The translations under genes and the position numbers were made by a program. Positions 43,957-52,694 of a stretch of DNA of 64,000 bases are shown here, in pieces (within the stretch, counting starts at the first letter, position 1; each line of letters begins with the position of its first letter). The notes under the pieces were generated by a model. That model did not search any database. It was given only the letters and a program-made list of their open reading frames with translations, and was not told the origin of the DNA. Source of the stretch: Microcoleus sp. FACHB-831 (GTDB taxonomy: Bacteria > Cyanobacteriota > Cyanobacteriia > Cyanobacteriales > FACHB-T130); assembly GCF_014695585.1 (NCBI RefSeq), contig NZ_JACJON010000057.1, positions 62,001-126,000 of the forward strand, given 5' to 3'.

Positions 43957-44001
43957 CTCACCTCCAACCCTTTTTCTGGCAGGAGATGGGCTGGGAGTGA
44001 G
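43957..44001 (-). terminator. Imperfect hairpin between convergent genes
   Basis: CTCACCTCCAACCC (43957-43970) and GGGCTGGGAGTGAG (43988-44001) pair imperfectly around a CTGGCAGGAGA-containing loop. It resembles a dispersed cyanobacterial repeat family. On the minus strand it is followed by a T-run (complement of 43949-43955), so it may end the stress-protein transcript. Confidence 0.5.
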
Positions 44002-44071
44002 GAAAAAATATTGCCTTTAAATTATGCCCAACTACTTAATTAGTAGTTAAGAGACGCGACAAATTGTAAGT

Positions 44072-45394
44072 TTAGACAATGTTATCCCGACGGTCAATAA
44101 TGGTGACATTAGGGGCAGGGTTAGAAATTTTGTAATCGCTGTCAACAGTTGCGGTTGGTACTTCCCGATTGTCGCTATCTACAGTTTTTGTAGTATCAGG
44201 TGCATCGTAAATCCCCCATTCTTGAATACCGCGATCGCTCAGAACAGCTTCGGCACGAGCAATTTCTTCATCCTTGCCATCTACCATCACCAAATACTTG
44301 CCGCGAGACACCAACTCGTTATAAACTTTGGCTCGTTCTTCAGGAATTCCCAAACCAATAAATCCACCAACCAAACTACCAGCTAAAGCGCCAAGTGCGC
44401 CGCCAGTGAGAGTAGTAGCAAGCGCGGTGGCTGTAGCACCAGCGATCGCAAGAGGGCCAACTCCAGGAATCGCCAACGCACCCAAACCAACTAATAAGCC
44501 AGTTAAAGTTCCCAAAGCACCGCCAGCAGCAGCGCCAGTCATAGCACCTTCATCAATCTTGCTGTCGTCAACGCGATCGCCCACGTGAACGCCAGCTATT
44601 TCATCCTCTTTGTCTGTATGGCGTGCGAGGATAGAAACTTTGTGCATCGGAAAATCAGAATTTTTCAGCGCGTGGAGTGCATCTTCCGTCTCTTGACGGT
44701 TAGAAAATACACCAACAGCTAGCTTACTTTTGCCTAAACTCGCGTCAGGGGTAGCAGCGGTCAGTGGGTAAGGAACGGTATCCATTCCCATCCCCAAGCC
44801 ACTAACACCAGTAGGGTAAGCGTTTGCAAACCCAACAGGGAGATCGAATGTTGGAGCATCATACACGCCCCAATCCTCAATTCCGCGCTGACGCAGCATT
44901 GGTTCGGCACGATTAATTTCTTCTTCAGTGCCATCTAGCATGAGCAAATAATCGCCATTATGCAGGCGATCGCTGTAGATTTTGGCTAAGTCTTCAGAAA
45001 CCCCCAAACTCAGCAATGCCGCCAGCATACCGCCCGTTGCTGCGCCAATTGCTCCACCCACCAAAGTTTCGCCCAGAAGCGCTGCCAAAACGCCCCCTGC
45101 CAATATGGGGCCGAATCCAAAGATTGTCAACAGACTCAGACCGCCTATTAAGCCAAATAAGCCACCTGTAGCAGCGCCTGCAACTGCACCTGCTTTAACG
45201 CCATCTGTAAGTCCATCGCCAGATTCGTCTTGAACATCAACCCCAGCGATCGCATCTCGACTTTCCGCATGCTGTGCGACTATAGAAACTTTTTGCATGG
45301 GAAAGCCCGAATTCTTCAGTTCGTTGAGGGCTTCTTCCGTCGCTGCACGACTGGTGAAGACGCCAAAGGCGCGTTTGTCTTGCGCTAAAGCCAT
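44072..45394 (-). CDS. Tandem-duplicated stress-type glycine-zipper protein
   Basis: A 440-residue protein starting at ATG 45394, which has a clear GGGAGG upstream; the longer open frame adds 28 doubtful residues. It contains two copies of a unit at about 1-170 and 200-385. Each has an N-terminal alpha/beta part like the general stress protein 17M/YflT domain (RAFGVFTSRAATEEALNELK, FPMQKVSIVAQ), a Gly/Ala-rich hydrophobic helical hairpin (AGAATGGLFGLIGGL; AGGALGTLTGLLVGLG) and a C-terminal part ending GIEDWGVYDAP or GIQEWGIYDAP. The tail has TIIDRRDNIV. The Gly-rich parts could insert in membranes. It is related to the gene at 46145. Confidence 0.85.
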   Translation of the reverse strand: MALAQDKRAFGVFTSRAATEEALNELKNSGFPMQKVSIVAQHAESRDAIAGVDVQDESGDGLTDGVKAGAVAGAATGGLFGLIGGLSLLTIFGFGPILAGGVLAALLGETLVGGAIGAATGGMLAALLSLGVSEDLAKIYSDRLHNGDYLLMLDGTEEEINRAEPMLRQRGIEDWGVYDAPTFDLPVGFANAYPTGVSGLGMGMDTVPYPLTAATPDASLGKSKLAVGVFSNRQETEDALHALKNSDFPMHKVSILARHTDKEDEIAGVHVGDRVDDSKIDEGAMTGAAAGGALGTLTGLLVGLGALAIPGVGPLAIAGATATALATTLTGGALGALAGSLVGGFIGLGIPEERAKVYNELVSRGKYLVMVDGKDEEIARAEAVLSDRGIQEWGIYDAPDTTKTVDSDNREVPTATVDSDYKISNPAPNVTIIDRRDNIV

Positions 45395-45495
45395 GTTTTT
45401 ATCCTCCCGTTTAAAGATAAATAACGTTGCAAAAATATTTAAGTTTTTTGTAATTATTGCTTTTCCTACTTTATTCACGTTTTTATCATGGAAAT

Positions 45496-45514
45496 CATCA
45501 CCCTGGAGGCGTAA
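45496..45514 (-). promoter_or_regulatory. 19-bp element upstream of the first stress gene
   Basis: CATCACCCTGGAGGCGTAA lies 102 bp upstream of ATG 45394. The same sequence with one change occurs at 47470-47488, 96 bp upstream of the paralogue. The matching position and strand suggest a promoter element or regulator site. Confidence 0.55.
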
Positions 45515-45812
45515 ACTACAAATTTCTCAAGCCAAACAGACTGGTGAGATATTTATACGACTTACACAACCGCCTTTTCATTTGCTCGAAACGGCTGCGG
45601 GGACAGGGATGCGCTGAAAATTTCCGCCCACGTTTTTTCCTACTTCTGTAAGCAGCCTGTTAAGTAGGAGAATTGAATTAAATCGTGTCATCTTGTACGT
45701 TATTTGAGGAAAGAAAGCCAAGATTAATAAGGATTTGATGGGGACTGCTTGCGCTTTACCCATCCTACAAATAATTAAGCGGATGACTGAGTTTATAAGA
45801 CCCAACTTAAAT

Positions 45813-45852
45813 AAAAAATCCTATTAGTTTAACAAAACTAATAGGATTTTTT
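45813..45852. terminator. 18-bp perfect-stem terminator
   Basis: AAAAAATCCTATTAGTTT (45813-45830) pairs exactly with AAACTAATAGGATTTTTT (45835-45852) around AACA. The A-run and T-run on either side make it work in both directions. It should stop the transcript of the gene at 46145-47374. Confidence 0.85.
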
Positions 45853-46144
45853 GTTTGTCAACCTATCCCCGTAAAGTCATTTACCGAGAAATAACGTTGA
45901 AGTTTATTGTTATATTAATCATTCTTGGGCGGCACAAAAGTTGTTTTATTAACCACAACTTTGAAACCTTTAATTTACTTAGTTAAAAATTTAATTGTAG
46001 CCAAATGTTGCTGATTGGAGATAGTTTCTGTTATCTGAATTGATAGATACAAAATTTTTTTATATTTATAGAACTGGTAAGGAGCAAGTTTTTTATTAGC
46101 CCTGCTCCTCAACTTTTTGTTAAACAAATGGACAACTGCCAAGC

Positions 46145-47374
46145 TTATACAGTCTCGTCTCGCCGATCGATGATTACGACTTCGGGGTGTTTGCTAACAA
46201 CTTGGTAATCGGGGTGGGTGGTATCGACGGCTGGGTGAGAGTTGCGATCGCCCTCGTTGAAGTTGCGTGTAGTATTATCCACACCTTCGGCTGCATCATA
46301 AATACTAGCCTCTTGAATACCTCGCTGGTTCGGAACATTACCGCCAGTAAATGCAGTTGTTGCAGCAGTTGGGGTAGAAACAGCAGACTGGGAATGAATA
46401 GCAGTTGGATCGAAAATTTCCCACTCTTGAAGACCGCTATTGCCTAGAATTGGTACGGCGCGATGCACTTCATCTTCTGTACCATTGACTATAACTACAT
46501 ACTCTCCCCCCATCACGCGGTCGTTGTAGAACCGCGCACGCTCATCTGGCAATCCCATTCTCATAGCGTCAAAGCGATCGCGCATTTCGACGCCTGCAAA
46601 TCGCTCCGGCTGTTCAAAATTCTGCGCCACCAGAGTAACTTGGTTCAGGGGGAAGCTAGCATTTCTGAGATCTTTGACAGCTATTTCTGCATCGCGACGG
46701 TGGGGAAAGTAGCCCACAGCGTATTTGTTTCTAGCAATACCAGCGCTAGCAACTCCAGTCGTAGGAGCGGTAGCCGTTGCATAATTGGTACGAGCGGTAT
46801 CAACGCCCGGTGTATCATAGATACCCCACTCTTGAATGCCGCCACGGTGTAGAATAGCTTCTGCTGCCGCAATTTCCCTAGTGCTGCCATCTATTATTAC
46901 TAGATATTCACCCCGGCTAACTCTTTCGTTATAAACTCTGGCTCTTTCTTCAGGAATTCCCAAACCAACCAATGCGCCCAGCAACCCTCCGGTGACTGCA
47001 CCTATAGCAGTACCAGAAAGAGTCGTTGCAATAGTTGTTGCCGTAGCTCCTGCGAGCATAACAGGGCCAATTCCCGGAATTGCTAATATACCCAAACCAA
47101 CTAATAAGCCAGTTAGACCTCCCAAAGCGCCGCCAGTAATCGCGCCTTTTGTAGCACCCAAGTCAGCTTGATTGCCCTCGCGATCGCCGTGTGAGTCTCT
47201 AGGACGTTCGCTCACATCAGCACCAGCTATTTCCTCATTTCTATCGGCATCTCGTGCAACGACAGAAACTTTATCCATCGGAAAACCCGAATCTCTCAAC
47301 TCGTGCAGCGCATCTTCAGCATGTCGCTTAGTACGAAATACACCTACAGCACGTTTATCTCGCTCTAAAGTCAT
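46145..47374 (-). CDS. Stress-type glycine-zipper protein, paralogue of 44072-45394
   Basis: A 409-residue protein starting at ATG 47374, with GGAG upstream. The first unit (about 1-165) is complete: RAVGVFRTKRHAEDALHELR, FPMDKVSVVARD, a Gly/Ala hairpin (GALGGLTGLLVGLGILAIPG) and GIQEWGIYDTPG. The second unit (about 190-300) keeps the alpha/beta part (YAVGYFPHRRDAEIAVKDLR) and its end (GLQEWEIFDPT) but lacks the Gly-rich hairpin. A third fragment GIQEASIYDA and the tail VVIIDRRDETV follow. Unit 1 is very like unit 2 of the neighbour, which points to duplication then deletion. Role is likely stress-related (inference). Confidence 0.85.
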   Translation of the reverse strand: MTLERDKRAVGVFRTKRHAEDALHELRDSGFPMDKVSVVARDADRNEEIAGADVSERPRDSHGDREGNQADLGATKGAITGGALGGLTGLLVGLGILAIPGIGPVMLAGATATTIATTLSGTAIGAVTGGLLGALVGLGIPEERARVYNERVSRGEYLVIIDGSTREIAAAEAILHRGGIQEWGIYDTPGVDTARTNYATATAPTTGVASAGIARNKYAVGYFPHRRDAEIAVKDLRNASFPLNQVTLVAQNFEQPERFAGVEMRDRFDAMRMGLPDERARFYNDRVMGGEYVVIVNGTEDEVHRAVPILGNSGLQEWEIFDPTAIHSQSAVSTPTAATTAFTGGNVPNQRGIQEASIYDAAEGVDNTTRNFNEGDRNSHPAVDTTHPDYQVVSKHPEVVIIDRRDETV

Positions 47375-47469
47375 TTTTTTAATCTCCACTGGACACAGAT
47401 AGCTAAAATACAGAATTTGTGGGGAATTTATCTTCTAAATACTTTTTTAGGCTTTTCCTCGGCAGTTTC

Positions 47470-47488
47470 CATCACCCTGGAGGTGTAA
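47470..47488 (-). promoter_or_regulatory. 19-bp element upstream of the second stress gene
   Basis: CATCACCCTGGAGGTGTAA matches the element at 45496-45514 in 18 of 19 positions and lies at the same distance from its gene start. Confidence 0.55.
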
Positions 47489-47547
47489 CGACCGATCTAT
47501 CAACAGAAAGGCAAAAGATATTCTTGTGTTAAAGCGGCGATCGCGAC

Positions 47548-49266
47548 TTGCCAGTTCGGTTCTACGCCCCCAGTATCTTGACTGATACCGATAATCTCTT
47601 AATAGGAAGGCAGTTTAGGTACTGCCATTTGTCCGTCGCTGTGGAAGGGGTCGATAAAGTGGTGCAAAAGTGGTTATTACCAACGCTGAGTGAAGTGTTA
47701 GCCCGGAGTACACCAACTGGGCAAGATCATTTTTTGTCTGATGCAGGGCAGGCAAAAGTAATAGAGAACAGCCACCGACACGCTAGCAGCCGGATGGCAA
47801 AAGAGCGAGTAAAAGCGCACAGGGAGTGGTGTGGAGCGATCGCATCCCTAGAACATCTGCTCCTAGAAATCCTTGAGGGGGGACAAGATAACCCTACAAA
47901 TTCAATTGATGCTATCTTACCCGAGCAATTACAAATTACAGGATTAGTTTTAGCTGGCCCCGTGCCAGTCTTGAGCCATCCAGATTTGATGAGGAGCTTT
48001 CAAACTGGGGTTTTCACCGCAGAACAATTTAATCCTCTAGCATTGATGCCATATCATTTGCTGCCTGCACAATCTGGGCAGACAAATAATGTTCCGCAAT
48101 GCCCTTACTCGCTGCCTTTGCTACCAGAAGATCCGCTAGGAGCAGAGCAGTTTTGTATAGTTTTTACCCCGGCGTTTAGTTTAGTAATGGTGCTGGGAGA
48201 AAACGCAAACGGCAATCCAGCTTTTCAATTTTCCTTTGACCCTGAAGTAGTGCAGCAAGCATGGGCGTCGCTAAAGTATCGGTTGTTACTTACAAGCCGC
48301 GATCGCAGCTGTCACTTAGATGCCCTAGTGGAGAGGTTTCCTCCCATAGCCCCAGATTACCGAACCGTCATGCAGTTTAGTCGCCTGCTGCTGAAACATT
48401 TACCCGAAGATGTAGCGCCAGTAGAGGAGCAAAGGAGCAAAGGAGCAGAAGAACAGAGGGCGATCTCGCAAGAAGCTGCGATCGCTCCAAAATCCACCGT
48501 TTCTACTCCCGCTTGTTCAACCCCAACCCAAAATCTAAAATCGCAAGATGTAGAATTGCTGCAAGCCTTTGCCCACGAAGTACGCACGCCGCTTACCACC
48601 ATTCGCACCCTTACCAGGCTGTTGCTAAAGCGCCGCGACCTCGGAGCTGATATCATCAAGCGTCTGGAGATTATCGACCACGAGTGTACCGAGCAAATTA
48701 ACCGCATGGAGTTAATTTTCCGCGCCGTCGAATTAGAAACTTCAGAAGTTAAAGATTGGCAGGGTGCCCTAACCACAACCTCTCTTGCCCAAGTATTGCA
48801 AAACAGCATTCCCCACTGGCAAAAACAAGCCAGTCGCCGCAACTTAACCCTTGACGTTGTACTACCCCAAAAGCTACCCGCTGTGGTGAGCAATCCCGCC
48901 ATGTTAGATCAGGTGCTGACTGGATTGATGGAAAAATTCACCCGCAACCTACCAGCAGGCGGTCACATTCAGGTTCAGGTAATACCAGCCGGAGACCAGC
49001 TTAAACTGCAACTTTGTTGTCAATCGCATCCTGAAGAAGAGGATAGCGGACAAGCAAAAGTCGCAGACTCAAGCGGGAAGTCACTTGGTCAGATGCTAGT
49101 ATTCCAGCCGGAAACTGGAAACATTAGCCTCAATCTCAACGCTACCAAGAATTTGTTCCAAGCTTTGGGAGGGAAATTAATAGTGCGCCAGCGCCCTAAA
49201 CAAGGTGAAGTGCTGACAATTTTCTTGCCTCTTGAATTACAAAACCGCAGTATATGGAATGCGTGA
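47548..49266 (+). CDS. Histidine kinase with intact His box but degenerate ATPase domain
   Basis: A 572-residue protein from TTG 47548; the start is uncertain. Residues 1-270 form a sensory region with RFYAPSILTDTDNLLIGRQF and GLVLAGPVPVLSHPDL. A linker with EEQRSKGAEEQR low complexity (about 292-304) leads to a standard dimerisation box with His343 in FAHEVRTPLTTIRTL. The C-terminal domain still aligns with HATPase (MLDQVLTGLMEKF to FQALGGKLIVRQ), but the N-box Asn, the DxGxG box and the GxGLGL box are all missing. It probably cannot bind ATP in the usual way. The convergent kinase at 49395 has the opposite defect. Confidence 0.85.
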   Translation: MPVRFYAPSILTDTDNLLIGRQFRYCHLSVAVEGVDKVVQKWLLPTLSEVLARSTPTGQDHFLSDAGQAKVIENSHRHASSRMAKERVKAHREWCGAIASLEHLLLEILEGGQDNPTNSIDAILPEQLQITGLVLAGPVPVLSHPDLMRSFQTGVFTAEQFNPLALMPYHLLPAQSGQTNNVPQCPYSLPLLPEDPLGAEQFCIVFTPAFSLVMVLGENANGNPAFQFSFDPEVVQQAWASLKYRLLLTSRDRSCHLDALVERFPPIAPDYRTVMQFSRLLLKHLPEDVAPVEEQRSKGAEEQRAISQEAAIAPKSTVSTPACSTPTQNLKSQDVELLQAFAHEVRTPLTTIRTLTRLLLKRRDLGADIIKRLEIIDHECTEQINRMELIFRAVELETSEVKDWQGALTTTSLAQVLQNSIPHWQKQASRRNLTLDVVLPQKLPAVVSNPAMLDQVLTGLMEKFTRNLPAGGHIQVQVIPAGDQLKLQLCCQSHPEEEDSGQAKVADSSGKSLGQMLVFQPETGNISLNLNATKNLFQALGGKLIVRQRPKQGEVLTIFLPLELQNRSIWNA

Positions 49267-49394
49267 AGTACCCGCTGGCTTGGGCGCATAGCTGGTGAAA
49301 CGGTAAATTTGCCTAATAAGTTGCTCTGGCAACCATTTCTTTTATCCTTTGCCTGTCTAAACCCTTATATTCGGTAAGCAAAACTAAACCCAGA

Positions 49395-50942
49395 TTAGGG
49401 CGCTTTTTGCTTTGTTTGGTCAACTGGTAGCAGCACTTTAAAGGTGGAACCTTCACCCAGTCGGCTGGTGACAGAAACTGAGCCGCCGCAGCGCAGGAGC
49501 AGTTGCTGCACTATGGTTAAGCCTAAACCCGCACCGGGAACATCTTCGCTGCTGGCTGGGCGTCCTCGATAAAAGCGATCGAATATTTTGGGAATTTCCC
49601 CCGCAGCAATGCCCATACCAGTGTCGCGAAATTCGATCTGCACGTATTCGCCTTGTTGCTTCGAGCGTACCCAAACCTGGCCGCCTGGGGGTGTAAATTT
49701 AATACTGTTATGCAGTAGATTGATAACAATTTGTCGCAGCCAAGGCTCTGGGAAGGAAACATATGGAAGCGCAGTGCTGACGGTATATCCTAGCTGCACG
49801 CCTTTTTCGCCAGCGAGGGGCTGATAAGTGCTGACGACAGCGGGTACTATGTCGATGAGATGCACGGGCTGCACTTGTGCTGGTTGGGGAGTGCGCTCTA
49901 GCTGCATCAATTCCAGCAATCCAGTAATTAGGGAACCTTGGCGATCGCACTCTCTATTCAACATTTGCATATAGCGTTGCCGCTGGGCGGGTTTGAGCTG
50001 CGCTGAACCCAGCAGGGTGAGTGCTGTTTTCATGTTCGTTAAGGGCGTTCGCAGTTCTGTCGCTACATGGCTGAGAAACTCGTCTTTAAGGTGCAGGTCG
50101 TTCAGCAGGCTTTCGTTTTTTTGTGCAAGGACTTCTGTCGAGCGATCGCCCTTCTGTATTTTGACGGCATTACGTCTAATTTCATCCTGTCGTTGTATTT
50201 GTTTTGCCAACAATTGGGTAAGCATAACAACAGAGCAATCGCGATCGCTAGGCTCACCTATTCCTGTTTTATCCCTTAGACTACCCGCTTGAGTTATCGC
50301 CCCTTTTATACCCTCCAAAACCCCATGCACTGCAAAACGCTCAAACGTGCAAAGAGCCATCAACGATGGTTTTTTCTTGGGGATTACCTCATCTTCTAAT
50401 AGCAGTCCAGCAGGCGATGCTTCTACTTCAAAGGGTGCAGCTACATCTGAAAAAACTGCTGGTTTTCGTCCTGTTTGACTAACTCTAATGCTCATATCAT
50501 CGCTGTCAAAGCAAGATTTCTGCGCCCCCATTGCCCCACCAGGCTCCTTTTTAGAACCGGATGTTCGCCGCGCCAAAATCAAGCCGCAAAACTTGTCGGA
50601 TACAGCTAGAACAAAATACTCGCGATCTTTTTCGCTTCCACCCTCTAGCTGGACGTGGACAATTTCCGACTCTTCATCAGACAGCAACCCTTCCCTTTGT
50701 TGCTGAGTGGCATTGCACAGATAAATCGTGTGCCGGGAAACAGCCAGATCCTGCAAGCGCTCAATTTCTGCTTGCCAGACCTGACCGGGCGGTAGCTTTA
50801 CCCATAGTTCGCTGGCGATCTTTTGCTCGATCAGGACATCGATGGTTGCCCCAAGCAACGATTTGAGGCTGGCGGGACTAACTGAAAGGCGCTGGGGCGC
50901 TGGCTGTGTAGCCAGCGCCAGCTGGTAGAGGGAGACAGGCAT
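49395..50942 (-). CDS. Histidine kinase with DICT-like sensor and Thr in place of the His
   Basis: A 515-residue protein. Residues about 15-170 resemble a DICT-type sensory domain (SPASLKSLLGATIDVLIEQK, then HTIYLCNAT, VQLEGGSEKDREYFVLAVSD). A coiled linker at about 250-285 precedes the dimerisation box, which reads FLSHVATELRTPLTNMK: the phospho-accepting His before ELRTP is Thr295, and a His sits three residues earlier (292). The ATPase domain is intact: INLLHNSIKFTPPGG, DTGMGIA, FDRFYRG and GAGLGLTIV. It converges on the kinase at 47548, with 128 bp between them. Soluble; no membrane span. Confidence 0.9.
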   Translation of the reverse strand: MPVSLYQLALATQPAPQRLSVSPASLKSLLGATIDVLIEQKIASELWVKLPPGQVWQAEIERLQDLAVSRHTIYLCNATQQQREGLLSDEESEIVHVQLEGGSEKDREYFVLAVSDKFCGLILARRTSGSKKEPGGAMGAQKSCFDSDDMSIRVSQTGRKPAVFSDVAAPFEVEASPAGLLLEDEVIPKKKPSLMALCTFERFAVHGVLEGIKGAITQAGSLRDKTGIGEPSDRDCSVVMLTQLLAKQIQRQDEIRRNAVKIQKGDRSTEVLAQKNESLLNDLHLKDEFLSHVATELRTPLTNMKTALTLLGSAQLKPAQRQRYMQMLNRECDRQGSLITGLLELMQLERTPQPAQVQPVHLIDIVPAVVSTYQPLAGEKGVQLGYTVSTALPYVSFPEPWLRQIVINLLHNSIKFTPPGGQVWVRSKQQGEYVQIEFRDTGMGIAAGEIPKIFDRFYRGRPASSEDVPGAGLGLTIVQQLLLRCGGSVSVTSRLGEGSTFKVLLPVDQTKQKAP

Positions 50943-51050
50943 ACAATTTTGGATTTTCGATTAGCGATTTTGGAGCAAAGGTGATTTGTAAAACCAACAC
51001 TTATCTGGTTCTAGGCTAACCACCCAAATCCTAAATCGAACATTTTAAAT

Positions 51051-52529
51051 CTACAATCTTTCAGCCAGAGCATTTCGCGCTTGTTCTCGGTCGTCGAAGT
51101 GTATTTTTTCCGTACCTAGTATTTGGTAGTCTTCATGGCCTTTTCCGGCGATGAGGACGCCATCTCCGGGTTGTGCTTGTAGAATTGCCAGCCGAATGGC
51201 AGCAGCGCGATCGCCGTTGACTACAGGCTGTACGTCAGATGGTATCCCAGCCAAGATATCTTGCAAAATCCGTTCTGGGTTTTCCGTGCGCGGGTTATCT
51301 GAGGTGACGACTGCAATATCTGCTAGTTCGGCGGCAATTTTACCCATTATGGGGCGCTTGGTGCGATCGCGATCGCCTCCACACCCAAACACGCAAATCA
51401 TTTTCCCTTTAATAAACGGTCGTGCTGCTTTGAGCAAATTCTCCAGACTATCCGGCGTATGTGCATAATCGACAATTACGCTAATATTCTGTTCTGGACT
51501 AATCTGCACCCTCTCCATCCGTCCCGGCACTCCGGTAAATTCTGGTAAACTATCCGCCATTGCAGACAAATCTAGACCCAGATGCAAACCAGCGCCCACA
51601 GCAGCCAGCAAGTTAGCTAAATTAAACTGCCCCACCAGAGGCGAACTGAAAGCCACATCACCCTTGGGCGTATGCAACATCCCGCTTACGCCAGTTGAGC
51701 TGTAGTCTAGGTCGGACATCCACAAAGCTGCTGTTGAGTCACTGACGCTGTAACTCCAAACCCCGTCTGGGTTGATTGTCTCAATCAACCGCTTGCCATA
51801 AGCGTCATCCAAGTTAATTACCGCACGACCTTGCAAATAATCTGGGCTAAATAGCAGCGCCTTTGCCGCGAAGTAATCTTCCATATCGCGGTGGTAGTCT
51901 AGATGATCCTGAGTCAGGTTGGTAAAAACTGCCACATCAAAAGGACAGCCCATTACCCTACCCTGCGCTAAGGCGTGGGAACTAACTTCCATCACGCCCA
52001 TCTTGCACCCAGCGGCTACGGCTTGAGCCAGTTGTTCTTGCAGTTCGGGGGCAAAAGGTGTTGTGTGGGCTGCTGTTTGTACAAATCCTTGCCAACGCGC
52101 ATAGAGGGTGCCAAAAAGAGCTGTACGCAGATCCGCTTTGTTTAGAAAAAATTCGATTAAATGAGTGGTTGTGGTTTTGCCATTTGTGCCCGTGACTCCC
52201 ACCATTTTCATTTGTTTTGCTGGGTAGCCGTAGAAAGCAGCGGCGACAGAGGCACAAGCTTGAGTCATGTCTGTTGCAGCAATAACGCGGGGGTCTGCAC
52301 CAGATTTCTGTGCAGCTTGGGGCGAAACGAGGGCGGCTACAGCACCAGCGGCGATCGCGCTTTCCCAAAAATCTCCCCCATCTACCCGCGTTCCCGGCAT
52401 CCCGATAAATAAATCTCCTGCTTGACAAGCATGAGAATTAGTGCTTATACCTTTGACTTCAGCATCAAGAGCCGCATGGCTGGGGTGTTGCAAATTAGGT
52501 ACGTTTGCCAATAAATCGCGCAATTTCAT
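51051..52529 (-). CDS. murE: UDP-MurNAc-Ala-Glu--meso-diaminopimelate ligase
   Basis: A 492-residue Mur ligase. The N-terminal domain has GISTNSHACQAGDLFIGMPG. The ATP loop GTNGKTT is at residues 114-120 in GVTGTNGKTTTTHL. The central domain includes VMEVSSHALAQGRV and NLTQDHLDYHRDMEDY with the carbamylated-Lys region. The C-terminal DNPR motif (TSDNPRTENPE) indicates specificity for meso-diaminopimelate, the usual cross-linking residue in cyanobacterial peptidoglycan. It acts in the cytosol. No other mur gene is adjacent. Confidence 0.97.
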   Translation of the reverse strand: MKLRDLLANVPNLQHPSHAALDAEVKGISTNSHACQAGDLFIGMPGTRVDGGDFWESAIAAGAVAALVSPQAAQKSGADPRVIAATDMTQACASVAAAFYGYPAKQMKMVGVTGTNGKTTTTHLIEFFLNKADLRTALFGTLYARWQGFVQTAAHTTPFAPELQEQLAQAVAAGCKMGVMEVSSHALAQGRVMGCPFDVAVFTNLTQDHLDYHRDMEDYFAAKALLFSPDYLQGRAVINLDDAYGKRLIETINPDGVWSYSVSDSTAALWMSDLDYSSTGVSGMLHTPKGDVAFSSPLVGQFNLANLLAAVGAGLHLGLDLSAMADSLPEFTGVPGRMERVQISPEQNISVIVDYAHTPDSLENLLKAARPFIKGKMICVFGCGGDRDRTKRPIMGKIAAELADIAVVTSDNPRTENPERILQDILAGIPSDVQPVVNGDRAAAIRLAILQAQPGDGVLIAGKGHEDYQILGTEKIHFDDREQARNALAERL

Positions 52530-52694
52530 ATTGTTAACTCCTCACACAAGCATCTTCTGGATTTTGCCCCTGCTGATCTCTACAGGTATGATGTTGGATT
52601 CTTAGATGGCTCTTTGGTTTATAGAGGCGTCTGGATTCTGCCATAAGGCTCCAATCCAAAATAGCCAATTCTTCAATCTAAAATCGGCTTGCGC

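Larger units (their letters stand above)
45395..46144. other. Intergenic stretch between two stress-protein paralogues
   Basis: About 750 bp. It holds the shared 19-bp element at 45496-45514 and the strong terminator at 45813-45852 that separates the two minus-strand genes. No open frame of credit. Confidence 0.6.

Noticed and set aside
45496-45514. Reading the shared 19-bp element as a SigB-type promoter
   Set aside because: The GTTTAC and GGGTGA parts on the minus strand are only 7 bp apart, too close for a -35/-10 pair.
48424-48460. GGAGCAAA-type tandem repeat in the kinase linker as a mobile element
   Set aside because: Short low-complexity repeat within a disordered linker; no element ends are visible.
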